Assembly (NCBI GenBank): GCA_029263175.1 | Contig: JAJCXZ010000049.1 | Location: 1 to 64,000, forward strand | Reading direction: 5' to 3' | Length of the DNA stretch: 64,000 bases | From: Acidimicrobiales bacterium | Lineage (GTDB): Bacteria > Actinomycetota > Acidimicrobiia > Acidimicrobiales > Aldehydirespiratoraceae | Shown here: positions 1 to 7,671 of the stretch, piece after piece | Layout: each line of letters opens with the position of its first letter | Numbering within the stretch: the first letter of the stretch is position 1 | Made by a program: the position numbers and the translations under genes | The notes under the pieces: generated by a model | What the model was told of the DNA's origin: nothing | What the model saw: only the letters and a program-made list of their open reading frames with translations | Database searches by the model: none

Positions 1-411
1 AAACACGACCGCTCACGAGAACACGGCGCATTCGCCAACGCCGGAGGCCGACCATCACGATCCAACGCCGCCTGAAACCCCCACGCCGACCGGAACACAG
101 CTACCGGAGCCAACCCGGAACACGGGTACCGGGACTTGACACGATCTCGGGATCGTTGAGTTTGCGAGGGTCGGGTCGGCAGGTGTCCACCGGTTCGCGG
201 CGTGGAGGAGTTCGGCGGTATCTCAGTGAGCTGGGCGAGAACGCGTTGAGCGTCGCTGCGGGCGGGCCCGCAGTGGTGCCACTTCCCCCGTTCGCTGCGG
301 TGATGTCTGCCACCGAGACCCATCGGCTCACCGGGTCATCAACCCGAAGGTCAACGGACGATCCGCGTTCTGGTTGGTGGGCCTGGTGGCGCGGCGGGCC
401 GGGCGGAGTGC
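1..411. other. No confident gene (left edge)
   Basis: I see no convincing gene here. A Pro/Thr-rich plus-strand reading frame is open from base 2 to a TGA near 140 and could be the tail of a gene beginning outside the window, but it has no recognisable domain. Short frames on both strands beyond it are compositional. A small hairpin (CGGGT/ACCCG) lies near 330-345, before the end of the TetR gene on the other strand. Confidence 0.4.
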
Positions 412-1023
412 CTACGGGTCGATGTCGGCGAGGCCGGTGTCGAGTTGGTCGAAGCAGTGTTGCACGAGTGCGGGGAGCGGGGTTTGTTGGCCGGTGGCGA
501 TCCAGCGGCGTTGTGAGGATCGCATGGCGCTGAGGGCGGAGGATGCGAGTAGTCGGGGGCCGAGGTTTTCGGGGTCACAGCCCATGCGCTCGGCCAGGGC
601 GGCGGCGAGGGCGTCTTCCCAGCCGGCTTGGAGTTGGAGGTTGCGGGCGTAGACCGAGGGGGTGGTGGCCATGATTCGAAAGCGGCGTGTCAGTTGCTCG
701 CGTTCGGTGTCGTAGTCGGCGGCGACGACGAGGAACGATGCTCGTAGCGCGGCCCATGGGTGTTCGGTGTGGGGTCGTTCGCGGAGTTGTTCGACGATCC
801 GGTTGAGGCGGTCGGCGTAGTCGGCGAGGACGACGTCTTCTTTGGTGGGGAAGTAGTAGAAGAACGTCCTCGGGGCGATGTCGGCGCCGGCGGCGATGGC
901 CTCGGTGGTGGTTCCGTCGAAGCCGTCGCGCTCGAAGAGCTCGAATGCAGCGGTCTCGATGCGTTGTCGGGTCTGCAGTTTCTTGCGGGCCCGCAAGCCG
1001 AGCGGTTCGTTCATGACAGCCAT
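412..1023 (-). CDS. TetR family transcriptional regulator
   Basis: One-component repressor, predicted to control the divergent MMPL/ABC export operon. The N-terminal helix-turn-helix is clear at about residues 28-60 (TTEAIAAGADIAPRTFFYYF, then PTKEDVV). The C-terminal ligand domain is typical in size for a protein of about 203 aa. I chose the ATG at 1023 (MAVMNEPL); an in-frame ATG at 1014 is equally possible, and neither has a strong ribosome site. Upstream in-frame sequence to 1269 is antisense to the exporter and not coding. The gene faces MMPL across about 80 bp that holds a 23-bp inverted repeat, the usual autoregulatory layout. The effector is unknown. Confidence 0.9.
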   Translation of the reverse strand: MAVMNEPLGLRARKKLQTRQRIETAAFELFERDGFDGTTTEAIAAGADIAPRTFFYYFPTKEDVVLADYADRLNRIVEQLRERPHTEHPWAALRASFLVVAADYDTEREQLTRRFRIMATTPSVYARNLQLQAGWEDALAAALAERMGCDPENLGPRLLASSALSAMRSSQRRWIATGQQTPLPALVQHCFDQLDTGLADIDP

Positions 1024-1048
1024 CTTGACAGAAACACGCAGGTAATGC

Positions 1049-1071
1049 AATATTGCAGTGACTGCGATATT
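1049..1071. promoter_or_regulatory. Probable TetR operator, 23-bp inverted repeat
   Basis: The arms AATATTGCAGT and ACTGCGATATT are inverted repeats matching at 10 of 11 positions around a central G. The left arm also lies in a perfect 12-bp palindrome (TGCAATATTGCA, 1046-1057). The site is 26 bp upstream of the TetR start and 32 bp upstream of the MMPL start, so binding would cover both promoters. AT-rich sequence here stands out from the GC-rich surroundings. Confidence 0.75.
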
Positions 1072-1103
1072 ATGATCGTAGTTCTTCTCAAGGAGATGGT
1101 GAT

Positions 1104-3359
1104 ATGTCGAACTGGCTCTACCGGATAGGCAGGTTCTCCGCTCGCCATCGCGGCTGGGTGGTGGCCGGCTGGATCGTGCTGGCGTCCGCTGCGGTGTTGA
1201 TGAACCGCACGGTCGATGCCGGAACGGTCGACAACTTCGAGGTCCCCGGCGTCGAATCCCAGGAAGCAATCGACCTCCTGGACGAACGGTTCCCGGAACG
1301 ATCGGGCGCCACCGCCATGGTCGTCTTCCACACGACCGTCGGCTCGGTCACCGACGACGACGCCTCGGCGGGGATCGTCGCCACCGTCGCCGAGGTCCGG
1401 GCCCTGCCCGAAGTCGTGGCCGTCACCGAACCCCTGGCCAGTGAGCGCTCGATCTCCGCCGACGGGACCACCGCGTTTGCGGCGGTGCAGTTCGACGACT
1501 CGGCTGCCGAGCTCGGCACTGACGTCCTCGACGCCCTACTCGACATCGCCCCCGCAGCCGAAGCAGCGGGCGTTCAGGTCGAATACGGCGGAGAGCTCCC
1601 CACCATCTTGAAGGAACGCACGACCGGGCCGGCCGAGATGATCGGAATCATCGCCGCCCTGATCATCTTGTTCGTCACCTTCCGCTCCGTCTACTCGGCG
1701 ATCCTGCCGCTTGGCGTCGCGGTGCTGGGTCTCGCGGTCGGGCTCTCCCTGGTCGGCTTGATGGGCTCACTGATCGACATCCCGTCGGTGGCCCCTCGAC
1801 TGGGCACCATGATCGGCCTCGGCGTCGGCATCGACTACGCCCTGTTCATCCTCAGCCGCCACCGAGACCACCTCGAAGCGGGGATGGCCCTCGAGGAATC
1901 GATCGGCCGCACCAACGCCACCGCCGGACAAGCTGTCGTGGTCGCCGGTGGGACCGTCGTGGTCGCCATCCTCGGCCTGCAGTTGGCCGGGATCCCCTTC
2001 GTCGCCGCGCTCGGCTACTCGGCCTCGCTCGTTGTCGCCATCGCCGTCGCCGTCGCCATCACGCTGCTCCCCGCCCTGCTTGGCTTCGCCGGGCCCCGCG
2101 TGCTCGCCAAGACCCACCGCCAACCGGCGGAGCGGGCCGCGGTGGCGGTTGCCTCAGGCGACGCCGTCGAAGAGACAGGCCACAGCGGCTGGGTCCGGTG
2201 GGCTCACTGGGTCGCCCACCACCCCTGGCGCTCCGGGCTCGCCGCCACCCTGGTGTTGTTGACCCTGTCGATCCCGGTGCTCGACATGCGCCTCGGCCAA
2301 GCCGACGCCGGCACCGACCCCACCTCCACCACCCACCGACAGGCCTATGACCTTCTCGCCGAGGGCTTCGGCGACGGCTTCAACGGCCCCCTGCTGTTGA
2401 CCATCGACCTCGGCGAATCCGCTGACCCGGCGGTGCTCGAGGTGATCTCGGCCGCTGTGGCAGCCGACCCCGGCATCGCCGCGGTCTCGCCTGCCGAGCT
2501 CAACGCCGTTGGCGATACCGCGATCATCACCGCCATCCCCACCACCACGCCCCAGGACGAAGCCACCAGCGACCTCGTGCACCGGCTCCGTGACACCACC
2601 TTGCCCGACGCGACCGAGGGCACCGACGCCACCGCCCTCGTCGGCGGACCCACCGCCGGGTTCATCGATCAGTCCGACAAGATCGCCGACCGGCTGCCCT
2701 GGTTCATCGCCGCCGTCGTGACCCTGTCGTTCCTGCTGTTGATGACGGTGTTCCGCTCCATCCTCGTCCCCCTCAAAGCGGCACTGCTCAACCTCTTGTC
2801 GATCGGCGCCGCCTACGGCGTGGTCGTCGCCGTGTTCCAGTGGGGCTGGGGCCGGTCATTGATCGGCCTCGACGAGGCTGTCCCGATCGCCTCGTTCGTT
2901 CCCATGATGATGTTCGCCATCCTCTTCGGGCTCTCGATGGACTACGAGGTCTTCATCCTCTCCCGCATCCGCGAGGAATACCACCGGGGCCACACCAACA
3001 TCGACAGCGTCGTCGAAGGCCTCGGCGCCACCGCCAAAGTCATCACCGCTGCCGCTCTGATCATGATCAGCGTCTTTCTCGGATTCGTGGCCTCCGACGA
3101 TCCCGTCGTCAAGATGATGGGCGTCGGCTTGGCCACCGCCGTCGCCGTCGACGCCACCATCGTGCGCATGGTCCTGGTCCCCTCCACCATGGCCCTGGTT
3201 GGTGACCCCAACTGGTGGCTCCCCCGCTGGCTCGACCGCCTCCTCCCCACCCTCGACATCGAGGGCGACCGCGACACCAACCCGCCGGCGACCCTCACCG
3301 CCGCGGTCGGCGAAGACCCGCCCGAGTCCGCCACCGACGTCTTCGAGGTCCAGACATGA
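1104..3359 (+). CDS. MMPL/RND family membrane exporter
   Basis: A 751-aa membrane transporter of the MMPL branch of the RND superfamily, expected to export a lipid or hydrophobic compound using the proton gradient. The layout is classic: TM1 at about 17-35 after MSNWLYRIGRF, a soluble loop, a TM bundle from about residue 178, then a second half with TM at about 380 and a bundle from about 535. Signature segments include GVGIDYALFILSRHR and FGLSMDYEVFILSRIREEY. The ATG at 1104 follows a strong ribosome site (AAGGAGATGG, 1090-1099). It is the first gene of the operon under the divergent TetR. The stop overlaps the ABC ATPase start by 4 nt (ATGA), implying coupled translation. The substrate cannot be told from sequence. 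Confidence 0.93.
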   Translation: MSNWLYRIGRFSARHRGWVVAGWIVLASAAVLMNRTVDAGTVDNFEVPGVESQEAIDLLDERFPERSGATAMVVFHTTVGSVTDDDASAGIVATVAEVRALPEVVAVTEPLASERSISADGTTAFAAVQFDDSAAELGTDVLDALLDIAPAAEAAGVQVEYGGELPTILKERTTGPAEMIGIIAALIILFVTFRSVYSAILPLGVAVLGLAVGLSLVGLMGSLIDIPSVAPRLGTMIGLGVGIDYALFILSRHRDHLEAGMALEESIGRTNATAGQAVVVAGGTVVVAILGLQLAGIPFVAALGYSASLVVAIAVAVAITLLPALLGFAGPRVLAKTHRQPAERAAVAVASGDAVEETGHSGWVRWAHWVAHHPWRSGLAATLVLLTLSIPVLDMRLGQADAGTDPTSTTHRQAYDLLAEGFGDGFNGPLLLTIDLGESADPAVLEVISAAVAADPGIAAVSPAELNAVGDTAIITAIPTTTPQDEATSDLVHRLRDTTLPDATEGTDATALVGGPTAGFIDQSDKIADRLPWFIAAVVTLSFLLLMTVFRSILVPLKAALLNLLSIGAAYGVVVAVFQWGWGRSLIGLDEAVPIASFVPMMMFAILFGLSMDYEVFILSRIREEYHRGHTNIDSVVEGLGATAKVITAAALIMISVFLGFVASDDPVVKMMGVGLATAVAVDATIVRMVLVPSTMALVGDPNWWLPRWLDRLLPTLDIEGDRDTNPPATLTAAVGEDPPESATDVFEVQT

Positions 3360-4324
3360 CCGTCACGACGACCCCCAGCCCCTTGGCGATACGACCAGAT
3401 CCGTCGGGCCCAGTGGTCCGCGTCGAGGCCCTGACCAAAGACTTCGGCCCGACCCGGGCCGTGAACGAGCTCAGCTTCGAGATCCCCGCCGGGGGTGTCA
3501 CCGGGTTCGTCGGCCCCAACGGCTCGGGCAAGAGCACGACGTTTCGGATGCTGCTGGGCCTGATCCGCCCCAGCGCCGGGAATGGCTGGGTGTTGGGCCA
3601 TCCAATCAGCGACCCCCGCCGCTACCTCCACCAGGTCGGCGCCCTGGTTGAAGCGCCCGCCCTGTACCCCAAGCTGTCGGGACACAAGAACCTCCTTGCT
3701 CTGGCCCGCCTCGGGGGCTTCCCGGCCAGCCGGATCGGTGAGGTCCTCGACGTCGTCGACCTGACCGATCGAGCCGGTGACCGCTATGAGAACTACTCCC
3801 TGGGCATGAAACAGCGGCTCGGCATCGCTGCTGCCCTGTTGCCCCAACCCAAACTGCTGATGCTCGACGAACCGACCAACGGTCTGGACCCCGCCGGCAC
3901 CGTGGAGGTCCGGGCCCTGTTTCGCCGACTGGCCGAGTCCGGAACCGCGGTCGTGGTATCCAGCCACCTGTTGTCGGAGATACAGGCGGCCAGCGACCGC
4001 CTCGTGATGATCCAAGCCGGCCGCCTTGTCTTCTCTGGTGCGCTCGACGAGCTCTTGGCGGCCCAGCGCAGCAGCGTCACCGCCGTGACGGCCGACCCCG
4101 CCGACGCGTGCCGACTCGCCGAACTCGCCCAAGTAGCCGGCCGGCCGGCCACGGTCTGCGGCGCACGTATCGAGGTAGACGCCGACGCCGACTGGGTATC
4201 ACAACTGAGCCGCCTCGCCATCGACGCCGACATCGTCCTGCGCGAACTCCGGGCAGTCCAACCGGACCTCGAAACCACCTTCCTGGAAATGACCTCCCCG
4301 ACCGACCCTGAGGCAACACCATGA
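3356..4324 (+). CDS. ABC transporter ATP-binding protein
   Basis: ATPase subunit (322 aa) of an ABC-2 type exporter. Walker A GPNGSGKST is at about 53-61, the signature is the SLGMKQR variant at about 147-153, Walker B is LLMLDEPTNGLDP at about 167-178, and the H-loop is SSHLLSE near 202. The C-terminal extension after about 225 is typical of DrrA/CcmA-like drug or lipid export ATPases. I chose the ATG at 3356 because it overlaps the MMPL stop as ATGA; longer readings into MMPL are an artefact. The stop TGA at 4322-4324 overlaps an ATG at 4321, the expected start region of the permease. MMPL and an ABC exporter in one TetR-controlled operon suggest detoxification or lipid export. Confidence 0.93.
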   Translation: MTVTTTPSPLAIRPDPSGPVVRVEALTKDFGPTRAVNELSFEIPAGGVTGFVGPNGSGKSTTFRMLLGLIRPSAGNGWVLGHPISDPRRYLHQVGALVEAPALYPKLSGHKNLLALARLGGFPASRIGEVLDVVDLTDRAGDRYENYSLGMKQRLGIAAALLPQPKLLMLDEPTNGLDPAGTVEVRALFRRLAESGTAVVVSSHLLSEIQAASDRLVMIQAGRLVFSGALDELLAAQRSSVTAVTADPADACRLAELAQVAGRPATVCGARIEVDADADWVSQLSRLAIDADIVLRELRAVQPDLETTFLEMTSPTDPEATP

Positions 4325-4348
4325 TCAACTCCGCTGCGCTCAGAGCTC

Positions 4349-5119
4349 GTGAAACTCCGCCGCCCCACCGCCATCGTCGGCTACGCGGGAGCAGCCATCG
4401 GCGTCACCGCACTGATGACCGTCGTGTCCATCGCCAACGCCGACAACCCAGACGCCCGCGGCCCCGGCGCCGCCGAAGGCCTCACCCTCGCTCAACTGGC
4501 CGAACCGGGCGGCTACCTGGCCGGATTCGAAGCCGCCGGCAGCTTCCTCGGCATCATCGCCCTGGCCCTGTTCGCCTCCAACATCGCGGCCGAGTTCTCC
4601 ACCGGCACCATCCGCGCCCTACTTGCCGTCGACCCTCGACGCCGACGCCTACTCGCCGGAAAGACCCTCGGGCTCGCCGCCTTCCTCATCGCCACCGTCA
4701 CCGCCGCTTCCATTGTCGGCGGGATCGTGGCGACAGCGCTCAGCGGACCCCAAGGCATCGACACCGCAGCGTGGGCCACCGCCGACGGATTCACCGAAGG
4801 CGCCGCCACCTGGGCCAACCTGGCCGCCGCAACCATCGTGTGGGGACTCTTCGGCGCCCTCGTAGCCATGGTCTCACGATCAGCCGCCATCTCCATCGCC
4901 GCCGGCATCGGCTACTTCCTCATCGGCGAACACCTCATCCTCCAATCGCTGTGGCCATCCACCGCTGAGTGGCTCCCCGCCGGGCTGCTCAACGCGCTCG
5001 CCGAAGGCGGCACCACCGCCGTCAGCTTCACCGTCGCATTGGCGCTATCCGCTCTCTACGCCGCCACCGCCTACACCCTCACCTCGCTCGTGTTCGCACG
5101 ACGCGACATCACTGACTAA
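4349..5119 (+). CDS. ABC-2 type transporter permease
   Basis: Membrane subunit paired with the preceding ATPase. It is about 256 aa with six probable TM helices (about 9-28, 72-90, 110-132, 152-175, 178-200 and 228-250). The start is uncertain. The GTG at 4349 leaves only MKLRRPTAIVG, yet the same frame just upstream encodes LRSELVKLRRP, a normal N-terminus for this family. No ATG, GTG or TTG occurs between the ATPase stop (4324) and 4349. The coupled ATG at 4321 is in another frame and would fit if one base after it were removed. This is either a short N-terminus from GTG, a start at CTG 4334, or a one-base indel. A 26-bp gap separates it from the DUF2202 gene. Confidence 0.88.
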   Translation: MKLRRPTAIVGYAGAAIGVTALMTVVSIANADNPDARGPGAAEGLTLAQLAEPGGYLAGFEAAGSFLGIIALALFASNIAAEFSTGTIRALLAVDPRRRRLLAGKTLGLAAFLIATVTAASIVGGIVATALSGPQGIDTAAWATADGFTEGAATWANLAAATIVWGLFGALVAMVSRSAAISIAAGIGYFLIGEHLILQSLWPSTAEWLPAGLLNALAEGGTTAVSFTVALALSALYAATAYTLTSLVFARRDITD

Positions 5120-5145
5120 CCCCCCCTAAGACAAGGACCCCAGAC

Positions 5146-5916
5146 GTGGCACCCCCAACCACCCCTCCCAAACAGAGCCCGTTGCGGCGGCTCCGACTCC
5201 TGCTCGCCGCCATTGTCGCCGTTGCCGTGGTCGCATCGGCCTGCAGCGACGACGACACCGCAACGTCGGACCCGACCGAACAAGGCGCCAGCGAACAGGC
5301 AACCGACGGCACTTCGGTAACTTCGACCGACGACGAAGGCACCACCTCAGTTGACAACGGACTCCTCGCCGATGAGTTGGCCGAGCTGCCCACCACCACA
5401 CTCTCTGACGCCGATCGCGACGCACTGATCTTCATGCGCGAAGAAGAGAAACTTGCCCTCGACGTCTACGAGGAGCTCTATGACGTCTGGGAACTCCGGA
5501 TCTTCGACAACATCTCAGCCGCCGAACAAACCCACACCGACTCGGTGGCAACCCTTCTCGACCGCTTCGACATCCACGACCCCGCGCTCGACCAACCAGT
5601 CGGCGTCTTCGACGACGCCGACCTCCAAGCCCTCTACAACGACCTCGTCGCCCGAGGTAGCGAATCAATCACCGAAGCACTCCTCGTCGGAGCCCTCATC
5701 GAAGACCTCGACATCGCCGACCTCCAAGCCCGAGCCAGCAACGACCCCGCCATCGCCCTCGTGTTCTCCAACCTCGAGAAAGGCTCTCGCAACCACCTCC
5801 GGGCTTTCATCAACCAACTCGAAACCCGCGGCGAGACCTACACGCCCAGCCACATCAGCCAAGCGGACTTCGACGCCATCGTGTCCTCAGAGATCGAACG
5901 AGGCCACGGCCGATGA
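5146..5916 (+). CDS. DUF2202 (ferritin-like) lipoprotein
   Basis: Secreted lipoprotein of 256 aa. The signal peptide and lipobox are clear (LLAAIVAVAVVASAC, Cys about 33), followed by an acidic, Thr-rich linker to about 75. The domain from about 85 to 235 matches DUF2202, a four-helix ferritin-like fold. It contains FMREEEKLALDVYEELY and EQTHTDSVATLLDRF, whose Glu and His residues could be metal ligands, and NLEKGSRNHLRAFINQLE. The start is GTG at 5146 with AAGGA at 5133-5137. It sits in the TetR operon downstream of the ABC exporter, and its stop overlaps the ATG of the damaged DUF1971 gene. The biochemical role of the family is unknown. Confidence 0.88.
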   Translation: MAPPTTPPKQSPLRRLRLLLAAIVAVAVVASACSDDDTATSDPTEQGASEQATDGTSVTSTDDEGTTSVDNGLLADELAELPTTTLSDADRDALIFMREEEKLALDVYEELYDVWELRIFDNISAAEQTHTDSVATLLDRFDIHDPALDQPVGVFDDADLQALYNDLVARGSESITEALLVGALIEDLDIADLQARASNDPAIALVFSNLEKGSRNHLRAFINQLETRGETYTPSHISQADFDAIVSSEIERGHGR

Positions 5917-6169
5917 GCGACAACTCCGCTGACACCCCGCATCACTACGCAACCCCAATCAAGTGGAGCCCGGGGACTGGGGCCGACCCGTCGTCACCCA
6001 AGGAGCGCTCGACCTCGAATTCGAAGACCGACCGGGCAAGCCGCACCGGGTCGCGCACGGCGACTCGTTCGTCATCCCACCACAACGACCACACAAGGTC
6101 ATCATCACCGGACCAATGCACTTCTACGTCGAACTCCACCGGACGCCCCAAGCCCAACAGCGAGCCTGA
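5913..6169 (+). pseudogene. DUF1971 (tellurite-resistance-like cupin) remnant, frame broken
   Basis: Downstream of the DUF2202 gene an ATG at 5913 overlaps its stop (ATGA) and begins MSDNSADTPHHYATPIKW, which resembles the start of DUF1971 proteins. The body of the domain is in another frame, from about 5960 to 6169: GDWGRPVVTQGALDLEF, FVIPPQRPHKV and GPMHFYVELHR. In intact proteins of this family about 20 residues join the two parts. Here they are missing and the frame shifts, so a small deletion near 5966 is likely. A GTG at 5963 could still start a 68-aa product with most of the beta-barrel. I call it a broken gene; a functional short form is possible. Confidence 0.6.
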
Positions 6170-6318
6170 CGCACCTCCCTCCACACGAGCCTGCGGTGGC
6201 CCGACGTGGCCGACCTACGGCGCCGTAGGCTGAACCGCGGCGAGTCGGCCGCGACAATGGACGACCCCGGCGTACCCTCACCAAGGGCCGAGCGATACTC
6301 AGATCCAGGCACCTGACA

Positions 6319-6921
6319 ATGGCGAACAAATCCAAGAACTCTGGCGAATCGGTGAAAGCCCGCTACGAGTATCGAGTGTGGGGCCAGCATCGCAAGGCCC
6401 GCAAGCTGCTGGCACAGCTCGCCTCATCGACGACACGTGAGCGCATCGAGGACTGCTATCTCCTGGTGGCCGACCCGTCGTGGAACGCGAAGGTCCGAAA
6501 CGACGCCTTGAAGATCAAACAGCTCGTCGCCGAGGACGAGGGCTTCGAGCGTTGGGCATCGGCAACGCACCGATCGTCCGATACCGCGCCGTCGCCATTT
6601 GACACCCTGTTCGATGAGCTGCAGTTGGACCGGCTACGGCCCGGGAAACCCAAGGACCTCGTCAAAGCTGTCAGCAAGCTCGATCCTGAGTCAGGCGTAC
6701 GGACCGTGTTCGTGACCAAGCACCGCCGTCGCTACCGCGTCGGCAACCTCCGAGCCGAAGTCACCGACGTCACGATCACCGAGACGAACGACACAATCCG
6801 CACCCTCTCGATCGAGGGTGATGATCTCGATGAACTGGTCGCGCTGCGAAAGAAGCTCGGTCTCCGAGATGCACCCAACACTCCAGTTCACCAGGCCATT
6901 GACTCCGAGAACGAGCTCTGA
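6319..6921 (+). CDS. CYTH-superfamily-like protein
   Basis: Soluble protein of 200 aa, no signal peptide. The N-terminal half (ARYEYRVWGQ, then NAKVRNDALKIKQLV) and C-terminal half (VTKHRRRYRVGNLRAEVTDV, then RTLSIEGDDLDEL) recall the beta-strands of CYTH or triphosphate-tunnel enzymes, with several basic and acidic residues in register. The typical ExExK start motif is not obvious, so enzymatic function is unproven. The last part LRDAPNTPVHQAID is well formed, and the 3' end overlaps the convergent YHYH remnant by about 34 nt. The ATG at 6319 follows a weak ribosome site. No operon partner is evident. Confidence 0.65.
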   Translation: MANKSKNSGESVKARYEYRVWGQHRKARKLLAQLASSTTRERIEDCYLLVADPSWNAKVRNDALKIKQLVAEDEGFERWASATHRSSDTAPSPFDTLFDELQLDRLRPGKPKDLVKAVSKLDPESGVRTVFVTKHRRRYRVGNLRAEVTDVTITETNDTIRTLSIEGDDLDELVALRKKLGLRDAPNTPVHQAIDSENEL

Positions 6922-7472
6922 GCCGGTACCAAGCACCCGGTGACCCCGAAAGTCGCGCAGCCCTCTGTCTCTTCGCCGGGTGGCGTCCCGTCGGGTCGCT
7001 CACCGCCAGCGGGACGTCCACCGGCAGCATCTCCACCGGCGACGGTCTGGCCGACCAGGCATTCGACAACCTGGTTCTGGTCGGCGCTGTTGGCGTGGTA
7101 GTGGTAGCCGGCCTCGTCAGTCGTGTGTCCGTTGCACTCGTCGAGACCGGCGGTCTCGAGCGCGGCATCGTCCTCGAACGGACTGTGGAGCGGGTAGCCG
7201 TCCATCGCGTAGCCGAACATCGCCGGATCATCTGCCGAGGAGTCAACGACCTCCGAGCAGCCGACGGCACCGTGCATGTGATATCCCTCGAACGGGTTGA
7301 AGTGGGCACCGCAATCGTCGAATGCCGCGATCGTGTACGCGCCGAGAATCGCGTCGACCGGCGCCGATGCGGCGATCACGACGCCGTCGAGGGTGACGCC
7401 GTTGTTGCCCTGTGACGAGCTGTTGCCGCCACCGCTTCGAGATTCGAACCCGTGGGGTGTGCCTCGCCGCAT
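6888..7472 (-). pseudogene. YHYH-domain protein, 5'-truncated
   Basis: The YHYH domain core is clear: PVDAILGAYTIAAFDDCGAH, NPFEGYHMHGAVGC, AMDGYPLHSPF, LDECNGHTTDEAGYHYHAN. Members are normally secreted with a signal peptide and an extra N-terminal beta region. Here the domain begins abruptly after a Gly/Ser stretch (SGGGNSSSQGNN) and no signal peptide can be found in any upstream frame. Possible starts (ATG 7472 or 7568) lie in sequence that does not look coding. At the break, about 7436-7455, the minus strand resembles a tRNA T-arm. The C-terminus is Gly/Pro-rich and runs 34 nt into the convergent CYTH-like gene. It is probably a remnant, but a cytosolic or mis-started functional gene cannot be excluded. 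Confidence 0.55.
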
Positions 7473-7671
7473 CGACGGCCGCTTCGTGGAGGGCCCATGA
7501 CCCTGACGAGTCAGCAGGAAGTGGGATGACAAGCCTCTCCGACACCCTCCCGAAAACCAGCACACCATTCACGATCTGATCACGTCGCTCGATCACTGGG
7601 AACGCTCTTGGCAGGCTGCTGCAAGTTGAACCCAACGGGCCAGGGTGAACGCGAGGTCGGCACGCCCCGCG

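Noticed and set aside
156-533. Plus-strand frame of 125 codons
   Set aside because: Arg/Gly-rich with no homology-like features; its second half is antisense to the TetR gene.
2942-4132. Minus-strand reading frame (396 codons)
   Set aside because: Antisense to MMPL and the ABC ATPase, whose catalytic motifs are clear.
7430-7520. tRNA gene near the YHYH break
   Set aside because: Only a T-arm-like stretch is present; no matching acceptor, anticodon or D arms at the proper distance.
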